DNA from: Mycolicibacterium pyrenivorans
Lineage (GTDB): Bacteria; Actinomycetota; Actinomycetes; Mycobacteriales; Mycobacteriaceae
Reading direction: 5' to 3'
DNA length: 64,000 bases
NCBI RefSeq assembly: GCF_025821625.1
Contig: NZ_JACKSH010000065.1
Span: 1 to 64,000 of the forward strand
The position numbers were made by a program, and so were the translations under genes. Numbering within the stretch: the first letter of the stretch is position 1; the number at the start of each line of letters is the position of its first letter. Shown here piece after piece: positions 52,098-61,228 of the stretch. The notes beneath the pieces were generated by a model that made no database searches, had not been told where the DNA came from, and saw only the letters and a list, made by a program, of their open reading frames with translations.

Positions 52098-52376
52098 GTG
52101 ATTCCGCTGCCGCGTGCATCGGTGTTGGCCGGGGTGATGATCGTCGGCGTCGCTCTCGGCATGATGGCTGCGCTCGTCGCCGCCGTCGAGGTCACCGCCA
52201 CCATCCGGCCCGACCTCGTGATCGCGCTCGTCATCGGGGTTCCCAGCGTGATCGGCATGCTGACGATCCTGCTGGCGGGCCGTCGGTGGGTCACCGCCGT
52301 GGGCGCGATGGTGCTGGCCATGGGGCCGGGCCTGTTCGCCACGCTGGCCGCGATCCAGGTGGCCTCCGGTGGCTGA
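52098..52376 (+). CDS. small hydrophobic protein (Rv0460-like)
   Basis: GTG 52098 gives 92 residues with three membrane helices (about 8-30, 40-60, 66-88) and few charges. Position between the DUF779 gene and the next membrane gene matches Rv0460. Its stop overlaps the following start by eight bases, so the two membrane proteins are co-translated. Confidence 0.75.
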   Translation: MIPLPRASVLAGVMIVGVALGMMAALVAAVEVTATIRPDLVIALVIGVPSVIGMLTILLAGRRWVTAVGAMVLAMGPGLFATLAAIQVASGG

Positions 52377-52821
52377 CACCGACTGGCGGGGGCCCGGCGA
52401 GCACACCCAGCCCTTCCAGCCAGAGTTCACCGGGTCCTTCACCGCGCAGGGGCTGATCGAGCCCGCCGAGGTGGCGCCACCCGTCGAGATCCCGCCGCAG
52501 CCCCTCGTGGTCCCCGGCGTCGCGCAGTACCTCGGGCGCTGGCGGTTCGTCCTCGTCGTCGCGGGTGTCTGGCTGCTCGCGGCCGCGGCCGGAGCAGGTC
52601 TGTACTACTGGTGGTATCACTCGCTGGACAAGACCATGCCGGTCTTCGTCGTGCTGGTCTATCTCGTGGCGTGCACCGTCGGCAGCCTGCTCACCGCGTT
52701 GGTGCAGAGCAGACCCGCGGTGTCCGCCGTCTCCATCGCGCTGATGTCGGCCCCGTTCGCGTCGACCGCGGCCGCCGCGGTTCTCTACGGCGGCTACGTG
52801 TTCGGCTGGATCAGCAGGTAA
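52369..52821 (+). CDS. conserved membrane protein (Rv0461-like)
   Basis: The 150-residue protein has a proline-rich cytosolic N-terminus of about 55 residues and three helices (about 58-80, 88-110, 118-140). It corresponds in position and plan to Rv0461, upstream of lpdC. Function unknown. Confidence 0.75.
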   Translation: MADTDWRGPGEHTQPFQPEFTGSFTAQGLIEPAEVAPPVEIPPQPLVVPGVAQYLGRWRFVLVVAGVWLLAAAAGAGLYYWWYHSLDKTMPVFVVLVYLVACTVGSLLTALVQSRPAVSAVSIALMSAPFASTAAAAVLYGGYVFGWISR

Positions 52822-52853
52822 CGACCGGGCGACGCCTACTAGGGTGGGTAATC

Positions 52854-54266
52854 GTGACCCACTATGACGTCGTCGTTCTCGGAGCCGGCCCCGGCGGATA
52901 CGTCGCGGCAATTCGCGCCGCCCAACTGGGGCTGAACACAGCCATCGTCGAACCCAAGTACTGGGGCGGCGTGTGCCTCAACGTCGGGTGTATTCCGTCG
53001 AAGGCGCTGCTGCGCAACGCCGAACTCGCGCACATCTTCACCAAGGAAGCCAAGCAGTTCGGCATCAGCGGCGAGGCGAGCTTCGACTTCGGCGCCGCGT
53101 TCGACCGCAGCCGCAAGGTGGCCGACGGCCGAGTCGCCGGTGTGCACTTCCTGATGAAGAAGAACAAGATCACCGAGATCCACGGCTACGGGAAGTTCAC
53201 CGGTGCCAACAGCATCGAGGTGGAACCGAGCGGGGATGGCCCAGAAGACGGCCCTGTGAAGCTCGAGTTCGACCACGCGATCATCGCGACGGGCTCCAGC
53301 ACCCGGCTCGTGCCCGGCACGTCGCTGTCCGACAACGTCGTCACCTACGAGAAGCAGATCCTCACCCGGGAGCTGCCCGGGTCGATCATCATCGCCGGCG
53401 CCGGTGCCATCGGCATGGAGTTCGGCTATGTCCTGAAGAACTACGGCGTGGACGTGACGATCGTCGAGTTCCTGCCGCGCGCGCTGCCCAACGAGGACGC
53501 CGAAGTCTCCAAGGAGATCGAGAAGCAGTTCAAGAAGCTCGGCGTGAAGATCCGCACCGGCACCAAGGTCGAGTCCATCAGAGACGAAGGGGCCGATGGC
53601 TCTGTTCTGGTCACCGTCAGCAAGGACGGCAAGTCCGAGGAGCTCAAGGCCGACAAGGTGCTGCAGGCCATCGGCTTCGCCCCCAACGTCGAGGGCTTCG
53701 GCCTGGACAAGGCAGGCGTGGAGCTGACCGACCGCAAGGCCATCGGCATCGACGACTACATGCGCACCAATGTGCCGCACATCTACGCGATCGGCGACGT
53801 CACGGCCAAGCTGCAGTTGGCGCACGTCGCCGAGGCGATGGGTGTGGTGGCCGCCGAGACGATCGCCGGCGCCGAGACCCTCGCATTCGGTGACTACCGG
53901 ATGTTGCCGCGCGCCACGTTCTGCCAGCCGCAGGTCGCCAGCTTCGGGCTCACCGAGGAGCAGGCCCGCGACGAGGGTTACGACGTCAAGGTCGCCAAGT
54001 TCCCGTTCACGGCCAACGGCAAGGCGCACGGCCTGGGGGACCCGAGCGGCTTCGTCAAGCTGGTCGCCGACGCGAAGTACGGCGAACTGCTCGGCGGGCA
54101 CCTCATCGGGCACGACGTCTCCGAACTGCTGCCCGAGCTCACGCTGGCCCAGAAGTGGGACCTCACCGTCAACGAGCTGGCCCGCAACGTGCACACCCAC
54201 CCGACGATGTCGGAAGCGATGCAGGAGTGCTTCCACGGGTTGGCCGGCCACATGATCAACTTCTAA
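52854..54266 (+). CDS. lpdC: dihydrolipoamide dehydrogenase (E3)
   Basis: GTG 52854 follows GGGTGGG and gives 470 residues. The FAD motif GAGPGGY is at 11-17, the redox-active disulfide is C41-x4-C46 (GGVCLNVGC), the NAD motif is [10 protein letters not shown] and the C-terminal catalytic HTHPTMSEA supplies His and Glu. In mycobacteria this single E3 serves pyruvate and branched-chain keto-acid dehydrogenases and the AhpD/AhpC peroxidase. The order lpdC, small membrane gene, Rv0464c-like, ramB is conserved, with one extra hydrolase here. Confidence 0.97.
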   Translation: MTHYDVVVLGAGPGGYVAAIRAAQLGLNTAIVEPKYWGGVCLNVGCIPSKALLRNAELAHIFTKEAKQFGISGEASFDFGAAFDRSRKVADGRVAGVHFLMKKNKITEIHGYGKFTGANSIEVEPSGDGPEDGPVKLEFDHAIIATGSSTRLVPGTSLSDNVVTYEKQILTRELPGSIIIAGAGAIGMEFGYVLKNYGVDVTIVEFLPRALPNEDAEVSKEIEKQFKKLGVKIRTGTKVESIRDEGADGSVLVTVSKDGKSEELKADKVLQAIGFAPNVEGFGLDKAGVELTDRKAIGIDDYMRTNVPHIYAIGDVTAKLQLAHVAEAMGVVAAETIAGAETLAFGDYRMLPRATFCQPQVASFGLTEEQARDEGYDVKVAKFPFTANGKAHGLGDPSGFVKLVADAKYGELLGGHLIGHDVSELLPELTLAQKWDLTVNELARNVHTHPTMSEAMQECFHGLAGHMINF

Positions 54267-54545
54267 TTGAGAGCGATCTGGGTCGCCGGCATCGGTGGGT
54301 TGGTGGTCGGCCACATCCTGTGGCTGGCCGGTATCTCCGCGGCCATGGCATCGACCGAAGTGCCGACCTGGGTGCTCGTCGTCGCCGCGGTGTCGTTCGT
54401 CGTCGGGGTGGCCGCCGGGCTGGTGGGATGGCGGCAGTGGAAACACCGGTCCCGCACGGCGGAGATCTGGGCGGTGTTCCTGTGGGCGCTGCCGGTGTCC
54501 CCGGTGCTGCTGTCGCTGACCGTGCTCGGCGTGACGTACCTGTAG
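54267..54545 (+). CDS. small membrane protein (Rv0463-like)
   Basis: A TTG start directly after the lpdC stop gives 92 residues with three hydrophobic helices and a basic WRQWKHRSR loop. Position and size match Rv0463. The gapless junction suggests translation by re-initiation after lpdC. Confidence 0.75.
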   Translation: MRAIWVAGIGGLVVGHILWLAGISAAMASTEVPTWVLVVAAVSFVVGVAAGLVGWRQWKHRSRTAEIWAVFLWALPVSPVLLSLTVLGVTYL

Positions 54546-54583
54546 CGCACCGTCGGCTGAGCCGACAACTCAGACCGCAGCCC

Positions 54584-55552
54584 TCACGGCGTCGCGCTGG
54601 CCGCCTTGCTTCCTGTCGGCAGGTGCGGATACAGGAACTCGAGTACGTCGTCGGCGGCGGCGAAGCCGCCGAGGTGGCTCTCGTCGGGCATGAGCGTCAA
54701 CTCGACATCGCGCAGGTGCTCGACAGCCGACTGGGCGTCGGCCAACGAGATGATCGAGTCGGCGTCACCGTGCCACCACCGGACCGGAACCTTTATGTCG
54801 GCCATCCGGAAGCCCCAGTCACGGCCGAACAACCGGGCATCGTCGAGTAACGCCTGGAAGCGGCCGTTGGCGACGTGGACGATGTCGTCGATGAACATCG
54901 CCTCGATCTCGGGGTCGGAGAAGACGCGCTGGTCACCGTCGGGCATCACCGCGGTCAGTCCCCGATAGGCCAGGTGCGCCAGCGGGATCACCGGTGTCAG
55001 CATGCCCGCGACCGCGGCGGCGAACGGGCGCCGGAACGCCGACATCATCGGGGCGAACTTCCTCGACAGCGCGATCGCGCCGCTGCACGTGGCCTCGGGC
55101 CCCACCGACGGGGTCACCCCGCCGAGCACGGCGACGGCAGCCACCCGGTCGGCCATCGCGGGCATCCCGGCGCACGACAGCGCGAACGGCCCGCCGCCCG
55201 ACAGGCCGACGACGCCGACCTTGGCGGCGCCGAGGAGATCGGCGACGTGGGCCATGTCGGCTGCCCAATCACCGATCCGGTCGTAGTGGTAGGGGTGGCT
55301 CAGCCCGGACCCGGCGCGCTCGACGAGCACCACCCGCAGGCCGAGCCTTTCGGCGGCGCGGCGTCCGACGATGGGGAATTGCCTGCGGCCACCGGGCGTG
55401 CCGTGGAACCACAGCACGACGGGCCCGGTCGGGTTCCCGTACTCGGCGTAACCGATCCGGCGACCGTCGGGCAGGAAGAAGCAGCCCTCGGCGCGCGGCG
55501 GCTCACAGCGGGGAACGCCGGGCGGATGCCGCCAGGGATTGCTCGGACTCAT
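54584..55552 (-). CDS. alpha/beta hydrolase
   Basis: The 322-residue protein has the oxyanion segment WFHGTPGGRRQFP, the nucleophile elbow GLSGGGPFAL, the acid in WWHGDADSIISLADAQ and the His in MPDESHLGG. It is a cytosolic esterase/epoxide-hydrolase-like enzyme without a clear substrate. It is the one gene that breaks the M. tuberculosis-like order between lpdC and the Rv0464c-like gene. Confidence 0.9.
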   Translation of the reverse strand: MSPSNPWRHPPGVPRCEPPRAEGCFFLPDGRRIGYAEYGNPTGPVVLWFHGTPGGRRQFPIVGRRAAERLGLRVVLVERAGSGLSHPYHYDRIGDWAADMAHVADLLGAAKVGVVGLSGGGPFALSCAGMPAMADRVAAVAVLGGVTPSVGPEATCSGAIALSRKFAPMMSAFRRPFAAAVAGMLTPVIPLAHLAYRGLTAVMPDGDQRVFSDPEIEAMFIDDIVHVANGRFQALLDDARLFGRDWGFRMADIKVPVRWWHGDADSIISLADAQSAVEHLRDVELTLMPDESHLGGFAAADDVLEFLYPHLPTGSKAASATP

Positions 55553-55608
55553 GAACGCATGCTAGCCGTGGTCGTTACAGTCTCTGTCGGCTGTGTCAAT
55601 GCGTGCGG

Positions 55609-56151
55609 TCAGTCCGGGAAGTCCAGCGGTACGCCCAGCGTGGCGATGGTGGCGGCGAGTCCGTCGTATTGCGCTGTCAGGAAACAGAATTCGATCAGCT
55701 GGGGTTTGGTGTAGTGCTCGGCGAGCGCCTGCCAGGTCTGGGGGGACACCCCGCGCGTGACGACGAACTCGTCGGTGGCGGTGATCAGCACCCGCTCCCG
55801 GTCGGTGAGGCCCTGGGCGTCGGGACCTTCGAAGACCCGGGCCTGCGTCACGGGGTCCAGCCCGCGGCTGCGGGCGAGCCTGCGGTGCTGCTGCAGTTCG
55901 TACTCGCACTCGCGCAGATGGCCGACCCGCAGGATCACGGTCTCCTTGTCGCGCGGCGACAGCTTGCCCCCGTAGAGCAGGAAGCCCGACAGCGGCAGCC
56001 ACACCGGAAGCAGTAGGCGGTGCCGGCCGAGCACGGTGAAGAGGCTGAAGCGCGGTGCGCGGATGGCGCGCGCGCCCGCCTTGGCGATGAGCCAGTTGAT
56101 CGGGCCCAGTTCCTTGAAGCCGCCGGGCGGCATCCGCGAGGGCGCCGTCAC
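55609..56151 (-). CDS. carboxymuconolactone decarboxylase-family protein (Rv0464c-like)
   Basis: The 180-residue all-helical protein has KETVILRVGHLRECEYELQQ followed by H, the E-x-C-x(n)-H pattern of the AhpD/CMD family, but with a single Cys instead of the C-x2-C redox pair of AhpD. ATG 56151 overlaps the ramB stop by four bases, so it is co-translated with ramB. Confidence 0.88.
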   Translation of the reverse strand: MTAPSRMPPGGFKELGPINWLIAKAGARAIRAPRFSLFTVLGRHRLLLPVWLPLSGFLLYGGKLSPRDKETVILRVGHLRECEYELQQHRRLARSRGLDPVTQARVFEGPDAQGLTDRERVLITATDEFVVTRGVSPQTWQALAEHYTKPQLIEFCFLTAQYDGLAATIATLGVPLDFPD

Positions 56152-57581
56152 GGCTGCCTCACCAGGTATGGCGACACCGTCGACCGGTGTTCGTCGATGT
56201 CCAGCGCGCGCCCCAGAGCGGGGAACGCTCGCTGCGGACAGTTGTCGCGTTCACACACTCGGCAGCCCGCACCGATCGGCGTTGCCCGGACATGGGGGTC
56301 ACCGGACAAATCGATCCCTTCCGAATAGACCAGCCGCTGCGCGTGGCGCAATTCGCAGCCGAGGCCGATCGCGAACGTCTTACCCGGCTGACCATAGCGC
56401 GAAGCCCGTCGCTCCACGGTCCTGGCCACCCACAGGTAGCTGCGCCCGTCCGGCATCTCCGCGAGCTGCACGAGGATCTTGCCGGGATTGGCGAACGTCT
56501 CGTAGACGTTCCACAGCGGGCAGGTCCCACCGCTGGAGGAGAAGTGAAATCCGGTGGCGGACTGGCGCTTCGACATGTTGCCTGCACGGTCGACGCGGAC
56601 GAAGGAGAACGGGACACCGCGCATCGACGGCCGTTGAAGGGTCGACAGCCGGTGGCAGATGGTCTCGTAGCTGATCAGGTAGTACGCGGAGAGCCGCTCG
56701 ATGTCGTAACGGAACTTCTCCGCCGTCTCGTGGAACTGTGCGTACGGCAGCACGGTCGCGGCGGCGAAGTAGTTCGCCAGCCCCAGACGCGCCAGCCGGC
56801 GGGACTCGTCGCTGGTGAAGTGACCTTCGCCGACGAGCTTGTCGATCAGCGCGCCGCACTCCAGGTATGCCAGCTCGGCGGCCATCCGGAACACCGTCTG
56901 CCCCGAGGACAGGTGGGCGCTGATCTCCAAGGTCTTCGACGCCGGATCGTAGCGGTGCAGGACCCCCGCGCCGAGGTCGATACGACGGACGATCCTGACG
57001 CCGTGGACGATACGCAGCCGGTCTGCCAGGTCGCCGACGAGATCGCCCCGCTGGATCCGCATGCCCGCGGTGAGGTCCTCGGCCGCGGTGTCGAGGTCGT
57101 GCAGATAGTTCTGGCGTCCGTAGAAGTAGTCGCGGACCTCTTCGTGCGGCATCGTGATGGACCCGGTCCCGCTGCCGCCGGCATTGATGTTGAAGCGGTC
57201 CTCGGTCGCGGCGGCCAGCTGGGTGGTGGTGAGCTGGTAGCGCCGGTGCAGGTTGACCATGGCGCGGGCGAACGAGGGGTGCGCGGCGACCATGTCGGCG
57301 ATCTCGGCCGGTTCGACGTCGACGTCGAGGTCGCGATCCATCATCACCTCGCGCAACTCGGCGATCAGCCGGGTGTCGTCCTGCGAGGCGAAGAACGTCG
57401 CGTCCACGCCGAACACCTCGGTGATGCGCAGCAGCACGGCCACGGTCAGCGGACGGACGTCGTGCTCGATCTGATTGAGATAGCTGGGCGAGATGTCGAG
57501 CATCTGCGCCAGCGCCGCCTGGCTGAAACCGCGCTCGCTCCGAAGCTGCCGGACGCGGGCGCCGACGAACGTCTTGGGCAC
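56148..57581 (-). CDS. ramB: RamB-type transcriptional regulator of acetate metabolism
   Basis: GTG 57581 gives 477 residues, close to M. tuberculosis RamB (474). The N-terminal XRE helix-turn-helix is at about 8-62 (VRQLRSERGFSQAALAQMLD, SPSYLNQIEHD), followed by the long ImmA/IrrE-like and DUF2083 domains with the C-terminal cluster CRVCERDNC. RamB represses icl/aceA and other acetate genes and itself in corynebacteria and mycobacteria. TTGCGAA/TTCGCA-type boxes lie upstream of its own start and of aceA. Confidence 0.95.
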   Translation of the reverse strand: MPKTFVGARVRQLRSERGFSQAALAQMLDISPSYLNQIEHDVRPLTVAVLLRITEVFGVDATFFASQDDTRLIAELREVMMDRDLDVDVEPAEIADMVAAHPSFARAMVNLHRRYQLTTTQLAAATEDRFNINAGGSGTGSITMPHEEVRDYFYGRQNYLHDLDTAAEDLTAGMRIQRGDLVGDLADRLRIVHGVRIVRRIDLGAGVLHRYDPASKTLEISAHLSSGQTVFRMAAELAYLECGALIDKLVGEGHFTSDESRRLARLGLANYFAAATVLPYAQFHETAEKFRYDIERLSAYYLISYETICHRLSTLQRPSMRGVPFSFVRVDRAGNMSKRQSATGFHFSSSGGTCPLWNVYETFANPGKILVQLAEMPDGRSYLWVARTVERRASRYGQPGKTFAIGLGCELRHAQRLVYSEGIDLSGDPHVRATPIGAGCRVCERDNCPQRAFPALGRALDIDEHRSTVSPYLVRQP

Positions 57582-57610
57582 GTCACCCAGCGTAGCCGGG
57601 ACTAGCACAG

Positions 57611-57630
57611 TTGCGAAGGGAAGATTCGCA
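57611..57630. promoter_or_regulatory. RamB-box-like repeats in the ramB/thioesterase divergent promoter
   Basis: TTGCGAA (57611-57617) and TTCGCA (57625-57630) form an inverted pair in the 69-bp gap between ramB and the divergent Rv0466-like gene. They resemble the AA/GTTTGCAAA-type boxes of RamB, which fits autorepression. Confidence 0.55.
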
Positions 57631-57650
57631 GTATTGGCAATGAGGGGTAT

Positions 57651-58487
57651 GTGGCAGTATCGGAATCCGTGAGCAATACCGGGCAGCCGGCCCAGGGGCT
57701 GGCCAAGGCGATGATGCCGGTACCTGATCCGCACCCCGACGTGTTCGACGTCCAGTGGCCGCTGCGGGTCGCCGACGTCGACCGCGCGGGCAGGCTGAAG
57801 TTCGACGCCGCGACCCGCCACATCCAGGACATCGGTTCGGACCAGCTGCGCGAGATGGGCTTCGAGGACACCCACCCCCTGTGGATCGTGCGGCGCACGA
57901 TGATCGACCTGATCCGGCCCATCGAGTTCAAGGACATGCTCAGGCTGCGGCGCTGGTGTTCGGGGACCTCCAACCGCTGGTGTGAGATGCGGGTCCGGGT
58001 CGAGGGCCGCCGCGGCGGGCTGATGGAATCCGAGGCGTTCTGGATCAACATCAACCGGGAGACCCAGGGGCCCGCGCGGATCGCCGATGACTTCATCGAG
58101 GGCCTGCAGCGCACCACCGAGGTGGACCGGTTGAGGTGGAAGGCGTACCTGAAGGCCGGCAGCCGCGAAGATGCCCGCGAGGTCCGCGACTACCCCGTCC
58201 GCGTCAGCGACATCGACATCTTCGACCACATGAACAACTCCGTGTACTGGTCCGTCGTCGAGGACTACCTGGCCGGCCATCCCGAGCTGTTGGCCCGCCC
58301 GCTGCGCGTGACCATCGAGCACGATCTCCCGGTCGCCCTCGGTGACAAGCTGGAGATCGTCACGCACGTGTATCCGGCGGGTTCGACCGATGCGTTCGGC
58401 GAGGCGCTGACGGACCGCACTGTTACAACGCTCACATACGCGGTCGGCGACGAGACCAAAGCCGTCGCCTCGCTGTTCAACCTCTGA
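57651..58487 (+). CDS. acyl-ACP thioesterase-like protein (Rv0466-like)
   Basis: GTG 57651 is used (GAGGGG just upstream), giving 278 residues; GTG 57669 would give 272. The two hotdog repeats begin RVADVDRAGRLKFDAATRHI and RVSDIDIFDHMNNSVYWSVV, the second carrying the Asp/His/Asn set of acyl-ACP thioesterases. It would release fatty acids or other acyl groups from ACP or CoA. The position between ramB and aceA is conserved. Confidence 0.88.
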   Translation: MAVSESVSNTGQPAQGLAKAMMPVPDPHPDVFDVQWPLRVADVDRAGRLKFDAATRHIQDIGSDQLREMGFEDTHPLWIVRRTMIDLIRPIEFKDMLRLRRWCSGTSNRWCEMRVRVEGRRGGLMESEAFWININRETQGPARIADDFIEGLQRTTEVDRLRWKAYLKAGSREDAREVRDYPVRVSDIDIFDHMNNSVYWSVVEDYLAGHPELLARPLRVTIEHDLPVALGDKLEIVTHVYPAGSTDAFGEALTDRTVTTLTYAVGDETKAVASLFNL

Positions 58488-58501
58488 ATCGCTTCCGTTA
58501 A

Positions 58502-58517
58502 CAGTACGAGCGTACTG
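58502..58517. promoter_or_regulatory. inverted repeat CAGTACG-AG-CGTACTG
   Basis: Perfect 7-bp arms with a two-base spacer lie just after the thioesterase stop, about 240 bp upstream of aceA. It is compact like a dimer operator; it could also be a weak hairpin. Confidence 0.45.
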
Positions 58518-58549
58518 ACCTGCGCAGATTCGGTTACTGGCTAGTAGCT

Positions 58550-58565
58550 ACTGAACCGGTTCAGT
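58550..58565. promoter_or_regulatory. 16-bp perfect palindrome ACTGAACCGGTTCAGT
   Basis: Fully self-complementary over 16 bases, about 190 bp upstream of aceA and 11 bp before the RamB-like boxes. Such a site is typical of TetR- or LysR-like dimer binding; the regulator is not known. Confidence 0.55.
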
Positions 58566-58575
58566 GTGACCAGCC

Positions 58576-58623
58576 TTCGCAATCTTCGCAACTTACCGGC
58601 GGGTATTGGCGAAAGTTGGCAAC
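58576..58623. promoter_or_regulatory. cluster of RamB-box-like repeats upstream of aceA
   Basis: TTCGCAA occurs at 58576-58582 and 58585-58591, and TTGGCGAAAGTTGGCAAC at 58606-58623 holds inverted versions. These GCAA/GCGAA-type boxes fit RamB control of the isocitrate lyase promoter. Confidence 0.6.
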
Positions 58624-58755
58624 AGAAAGGGGTGGACCTGCGGTTATGGCGTAGTGCATCCTCGAATTAGCACACCAGTGAAAATGCTGGAGCGTTAACA
58701 ACCGCGGAGGCTCCCAGGGCCTTCAGCGACTTGCATGAAACCGAAGGAGCACCAC

Positions 58756-60042
58756 ATGTCCACCGTTGGCACGCCGAAGAGCCCGGAACAGATCCAGCAC
58801 GACTGGGACCACAACCCGCGCTGGAAGGGCATCACCCGCACCTACACGCCCAACGATGTCGTCGCCCTGCAGGGACACGTCGTCGAGGAGAGCACCCTCG
58901 CTCGCCGTGGCGCCGAGGTGCTGTGGGAGCAGCTCCACGACATGGACTACGTCAACTCGCTGGGCGCACTGACCGGCAACCAGGCCGTTCAGCAGGTCCG
59001 CGCGGGCCTCAAGGCCATCTACCTGTCCGGGTGGCAGGTCGCCGGTGACGCGAACCTGTCCGGCCACACCTACCCCGACCAGAGCCTCTACCCGGCCAAC
59101 TCGGTGCCGCAGGTCATCCGCCGGATCAACAACGCGCTGCTGCGCGCCGACCAGATCGCCAAGGTCGAGGGCGACCGCTCGGTGGAGAACTGGCTGGCCC
59201 CGATCGTCGCCGACGGTGAGGCCGGCTTCGGTGGCGCGCTGAACGTCTACGAGCTGCAGAAGGCGATGATCGCCGCCGGTGTCGCCGGATCGCACTGGGA
59301 GGACCAGCTGGCGTCGGAGAAGAAGTGCGGCCACCTCGGTGGCAAGGTGCTGATCCCCACCCAGCAGCACATCCGCACGCTGACCTCTGCGCGCCTCGCG
59401 GCCGACGTCGCCGACGTCCCGACGGTCGTCATCGCCCGTACCGACGCCGAGGCCGCCACGCTGATCACCTCCGACGTCGACGAGCGCGACCGGCCGTTCA
59501 TCACCGGTGAGCGGACCAAGGAAGGCTTCTACCGGGTCAAGAACGGCCTCGAGCCGTGTATCGCCCGCGCCAAGGCCTACGCGCCGTACTCCGACCTGAT
59601 CTGGATGGAGACCGGCACCCCGGACCTCGAGCTGGCCAAGAAGTTCGCCGAGGGCGTCAAGGCCGAGTTCCCCGACCAGATGCTGGCCTACAACTGCTCG
59701 CCGTCGTTCAACTGGAAGCAGCACCTGGACGACGCGACGATCGCGAAGTTCCAGAACGAGCTGGGCGCGATGGGCTTCAAGTTCCAGTTCATCACCCTCG
59801 CCGGCTTCCACGCCCTGAACTACTCGATGTTCGATCTGGCCCACGGCTACGCCCGCAACCAGATGAGCGCCTACGTCGAGCTGCAGGAGCGAGAGTTCGC
59901 CGCCGAGGAGCGGGGATACACCGCGACCAAGCATCAGCGCGAGGTCGGCGCGGGCTACTTCGACCGGATCGCCACCACCGTGGACCCGACCTCGTCGACC
60001 ACCGCGCTCGCGGGCTCGACCGAAGAGGGCCAGTTCCACTGA
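58756..60042 (+). CDS. aceA: isocitrate lyase
   Basis: ATG 58756 follows GAAGGAG and gives 428 residues, the length of mycobacterial ICL1. The catalytic KKCGH motif has Cys191; the substrate and Mg2+ regions ([33 protein letters not shown]) are intact. It splits isocitrate into glyoxylate and succinate in the glyoxylate shunt and also acts as methylisocitrate lyase in mycobacteria, allowing growth on acetate, fatty acids and propionate. RamB is encoded just upstream. Confidence 0.98.
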   Translation: MSTVGTPKSPEQIQHDWDHNPRWKGITRTYTPNDVVALQGHVVEESTLARRGAEVLWEQLHDMDYVNSLGALTGNQAVQQVRAGLKAIYLSGWQVAGDANLSGHTYPDQSLYPANSVPQVIRRINNALLRADQIAKVEGDRSVENWLAPIVADGEAGFGGALNVYELQKAMIAAGVAGSHWEDQLASEKKCGHLGGKVLIPTQQHIRTLTSARLAADVADVPTVVIARTDAEAATLITSDVDERDRPFITGERTKEGFYRVKNGLEPCIARAKAYAPYSDLIWMETGTPDLELAKKFAEGVKAEFPDQMLAYNCSPSFNWKQHLDDATIAKFQNELGAMGFKFQFITLAGFHALNYSMFDLAHGYARNQMSAYVELQEREFAAEERGYTATKHQREVGAGYFDRIATTVDPTSSTTALAGSTEEGQFH

Positions 60043-60137
60043 GTTGACCCTTCCCAACCGCGAGCTCGCGTGTCTGCACAGCGACACGCCGCTGCATGCG
60101 TACATATGCGCAAGCTCGCCGGAGTTGACAGCGCAGG

Positions 60138-60162
60138 CCCCGCTCGGGTTTCTTGAGCGGGG
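60138..60162 (+). terminator. hairpin behind aceA
   Basis: CCCCGCTC (60138-60145) pairs with GAGCGGGG (60155-60162) around a nine-base loop; outside it GACAGCGC and TCTGTCGC add further partial pairing. No T run follows, so it may be a weak terminator or mRNA-stability element between aceA and fadB2. Confidence 0.6.
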
Positions 60163-60189
60163 TCTGTCGCTATGACGAGGAGTTCTCGA

Positions 60190-61044
60190 GTGAGCATCGA
60201 ACGGGTTGGCGTCGTCGGCGCCGGGCAGATGGGTGGCGGGATCGCCGAGGTGTGCGCCAAAGCCGGCGCCGACGTCCTGGTGTTCGAGCCCACCGAGGAG
60301 CTGGCCGAGGCGGGGCGCACCCGCATCACCGCCTCGCTGGAGCGCGCGAAGGCGAAGGGCAAGCTGGCCGCCGACGAATTCGAGGTGACGGTCGCGCGGC
60401 TGACCTACACGACGAACCTCGCCGATCTGTCCGATCGCCAGCTCGTCATCGAGGCGATCGTGGAGGACGAGGTCGTCAAGGCCAAGGTCTTCGCCGAACT
60501 CGATGCCGTCGTCACCGACCCGGACGCGGTGCTGGCGTCGAACACGTCGAGCATCCCGATCATGAAGATCGCTGCGGCGACGAAGAATCCGGGCCGGGTG
60601 TTGGGTCTGCACTTCTTCAACCCGGTGCCGGTGCTGCCGCTCGTCGAGCTGGTGAGCACCCTCGTCACCACCGACGAGGCCGCCGCACGCGTCGAGCAGT
60701 TCGCCGGCGAGAAGCTGGGCAAGAAGGTGGTGCGGTGCGGCGATCGCTCCGGTTTCATCGTCAACGCGCTGCTGGTGCCCTACCTGTTGGCGGCCATCCG
60801 GATGGCCGAGGCGGGCGTGGCCACCGTCGAGGACATCGACACGGCGGTGGTGGCGGGCCTGTCGCATCCGATGGGACCGCTACGGCTGTCCGACCTCATC
60901 GGGCTGGACACGATGAAGCTGATCGCCGACTCCATGTACGACGAGTACAAGGACGCGAACTACGCGCCGCCGCCGCTGTTGCAGCGCATGGTCGAGGCCG
61001 GCCAGCTCGGCAAGAAGTCGGGCAAGGGCTTCTACAGCTACTGA
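60190..61044 (+). CDS. fadB2: 3-hydroxybutyryl-CoA dehydrogenase FadB2
   Basis: GTG 60190 (MSIERVGVVGAGQMGGGIAE) follows GAGGAG and gives 284 residues (M. tuberculosis FadB2 has 286). The NAD motif VGAGQMGGG, the SNTSSIPI and HFFNPVPVLPLVE catalytic segments and the C-terminal GLSHPMGPLRLSDLIGLDT are all present. It oxidises or reduces 3-hydroxybutyryl/acetoacetyl-CoA with NAD(P)H in beta-oxidation or butyrate-type metabolism. It follows aceA as in M. tuberculosis. Confidence 0.96.
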   Translation: MSIERVGVVGAGQMGGGIAEVCAKAGADVLVFEPTEELAEAGRTRITASLERAKAKGKLAADEFEVTVARLTYTTNLADLSDRQLVIEAIVEDEVVKAKVFAELDAVVTDPDAVLASNTSSIPIMKIAAATKNPGRVLGLHFFNPVPVLPLVELVSTLVTTDEAAARVEQFAGEKLGKKVVRCGDRSGFIVNALLVPYLLAAIRMAEAGVATVEDIDTAVVAGLSHPMGPLRLSDLIGLDTMKLIADSMYDEYKDANYAPPPLLQRMVEAGQLGKKSGKGFYSY

Positions 61045-61082
61045 CTCGCGACGACTCGCGCTGACTCGCGCGCCCGTGCGGG

Positions 61083-61144
61083 GCCGCCGTCGCCCGACTC
61101 GCCCGCCGAGCGTGCCGCCGCCGCCCGACTCACCCGCCGAGCGT
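61083..61144. repeat. 31-bp tandem repeat, two copies
   Basis: Units 61083-61113 and 61114-61144 (GCCGCCG[TC]CGCCCGACTC...) differ at two positions. The second copy runs straight into the 48-bp palindrome at 61142. Just before, GACTCGCG occurs three times (61043-61072). Confidence 0.85.
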
Positions 61145-61189
61145 ACGGTTTCTGATGGAATCTGCTGAATTTCCATCAGCATTCGTACG
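61142..61189. repeat. 48-bp palindrome, copy 1
   Basis: Geometry CGTACG - N4 - CTGATGGAA - N10 - TTCCATCAG - N4 - CGTACG, all arms perfect. It ends 39 bp before the start of the AbiEi/DUF559-type gene and is followed by TTCGG. A second palindrome of the same geometry lies just after that gene (62106-62153). Confidence 0.93.
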
Positions 61190-61228
61190 TTCGGGAACCG
61201 ATCGGCGCCGTCGTGCGCCTAATCCGAT

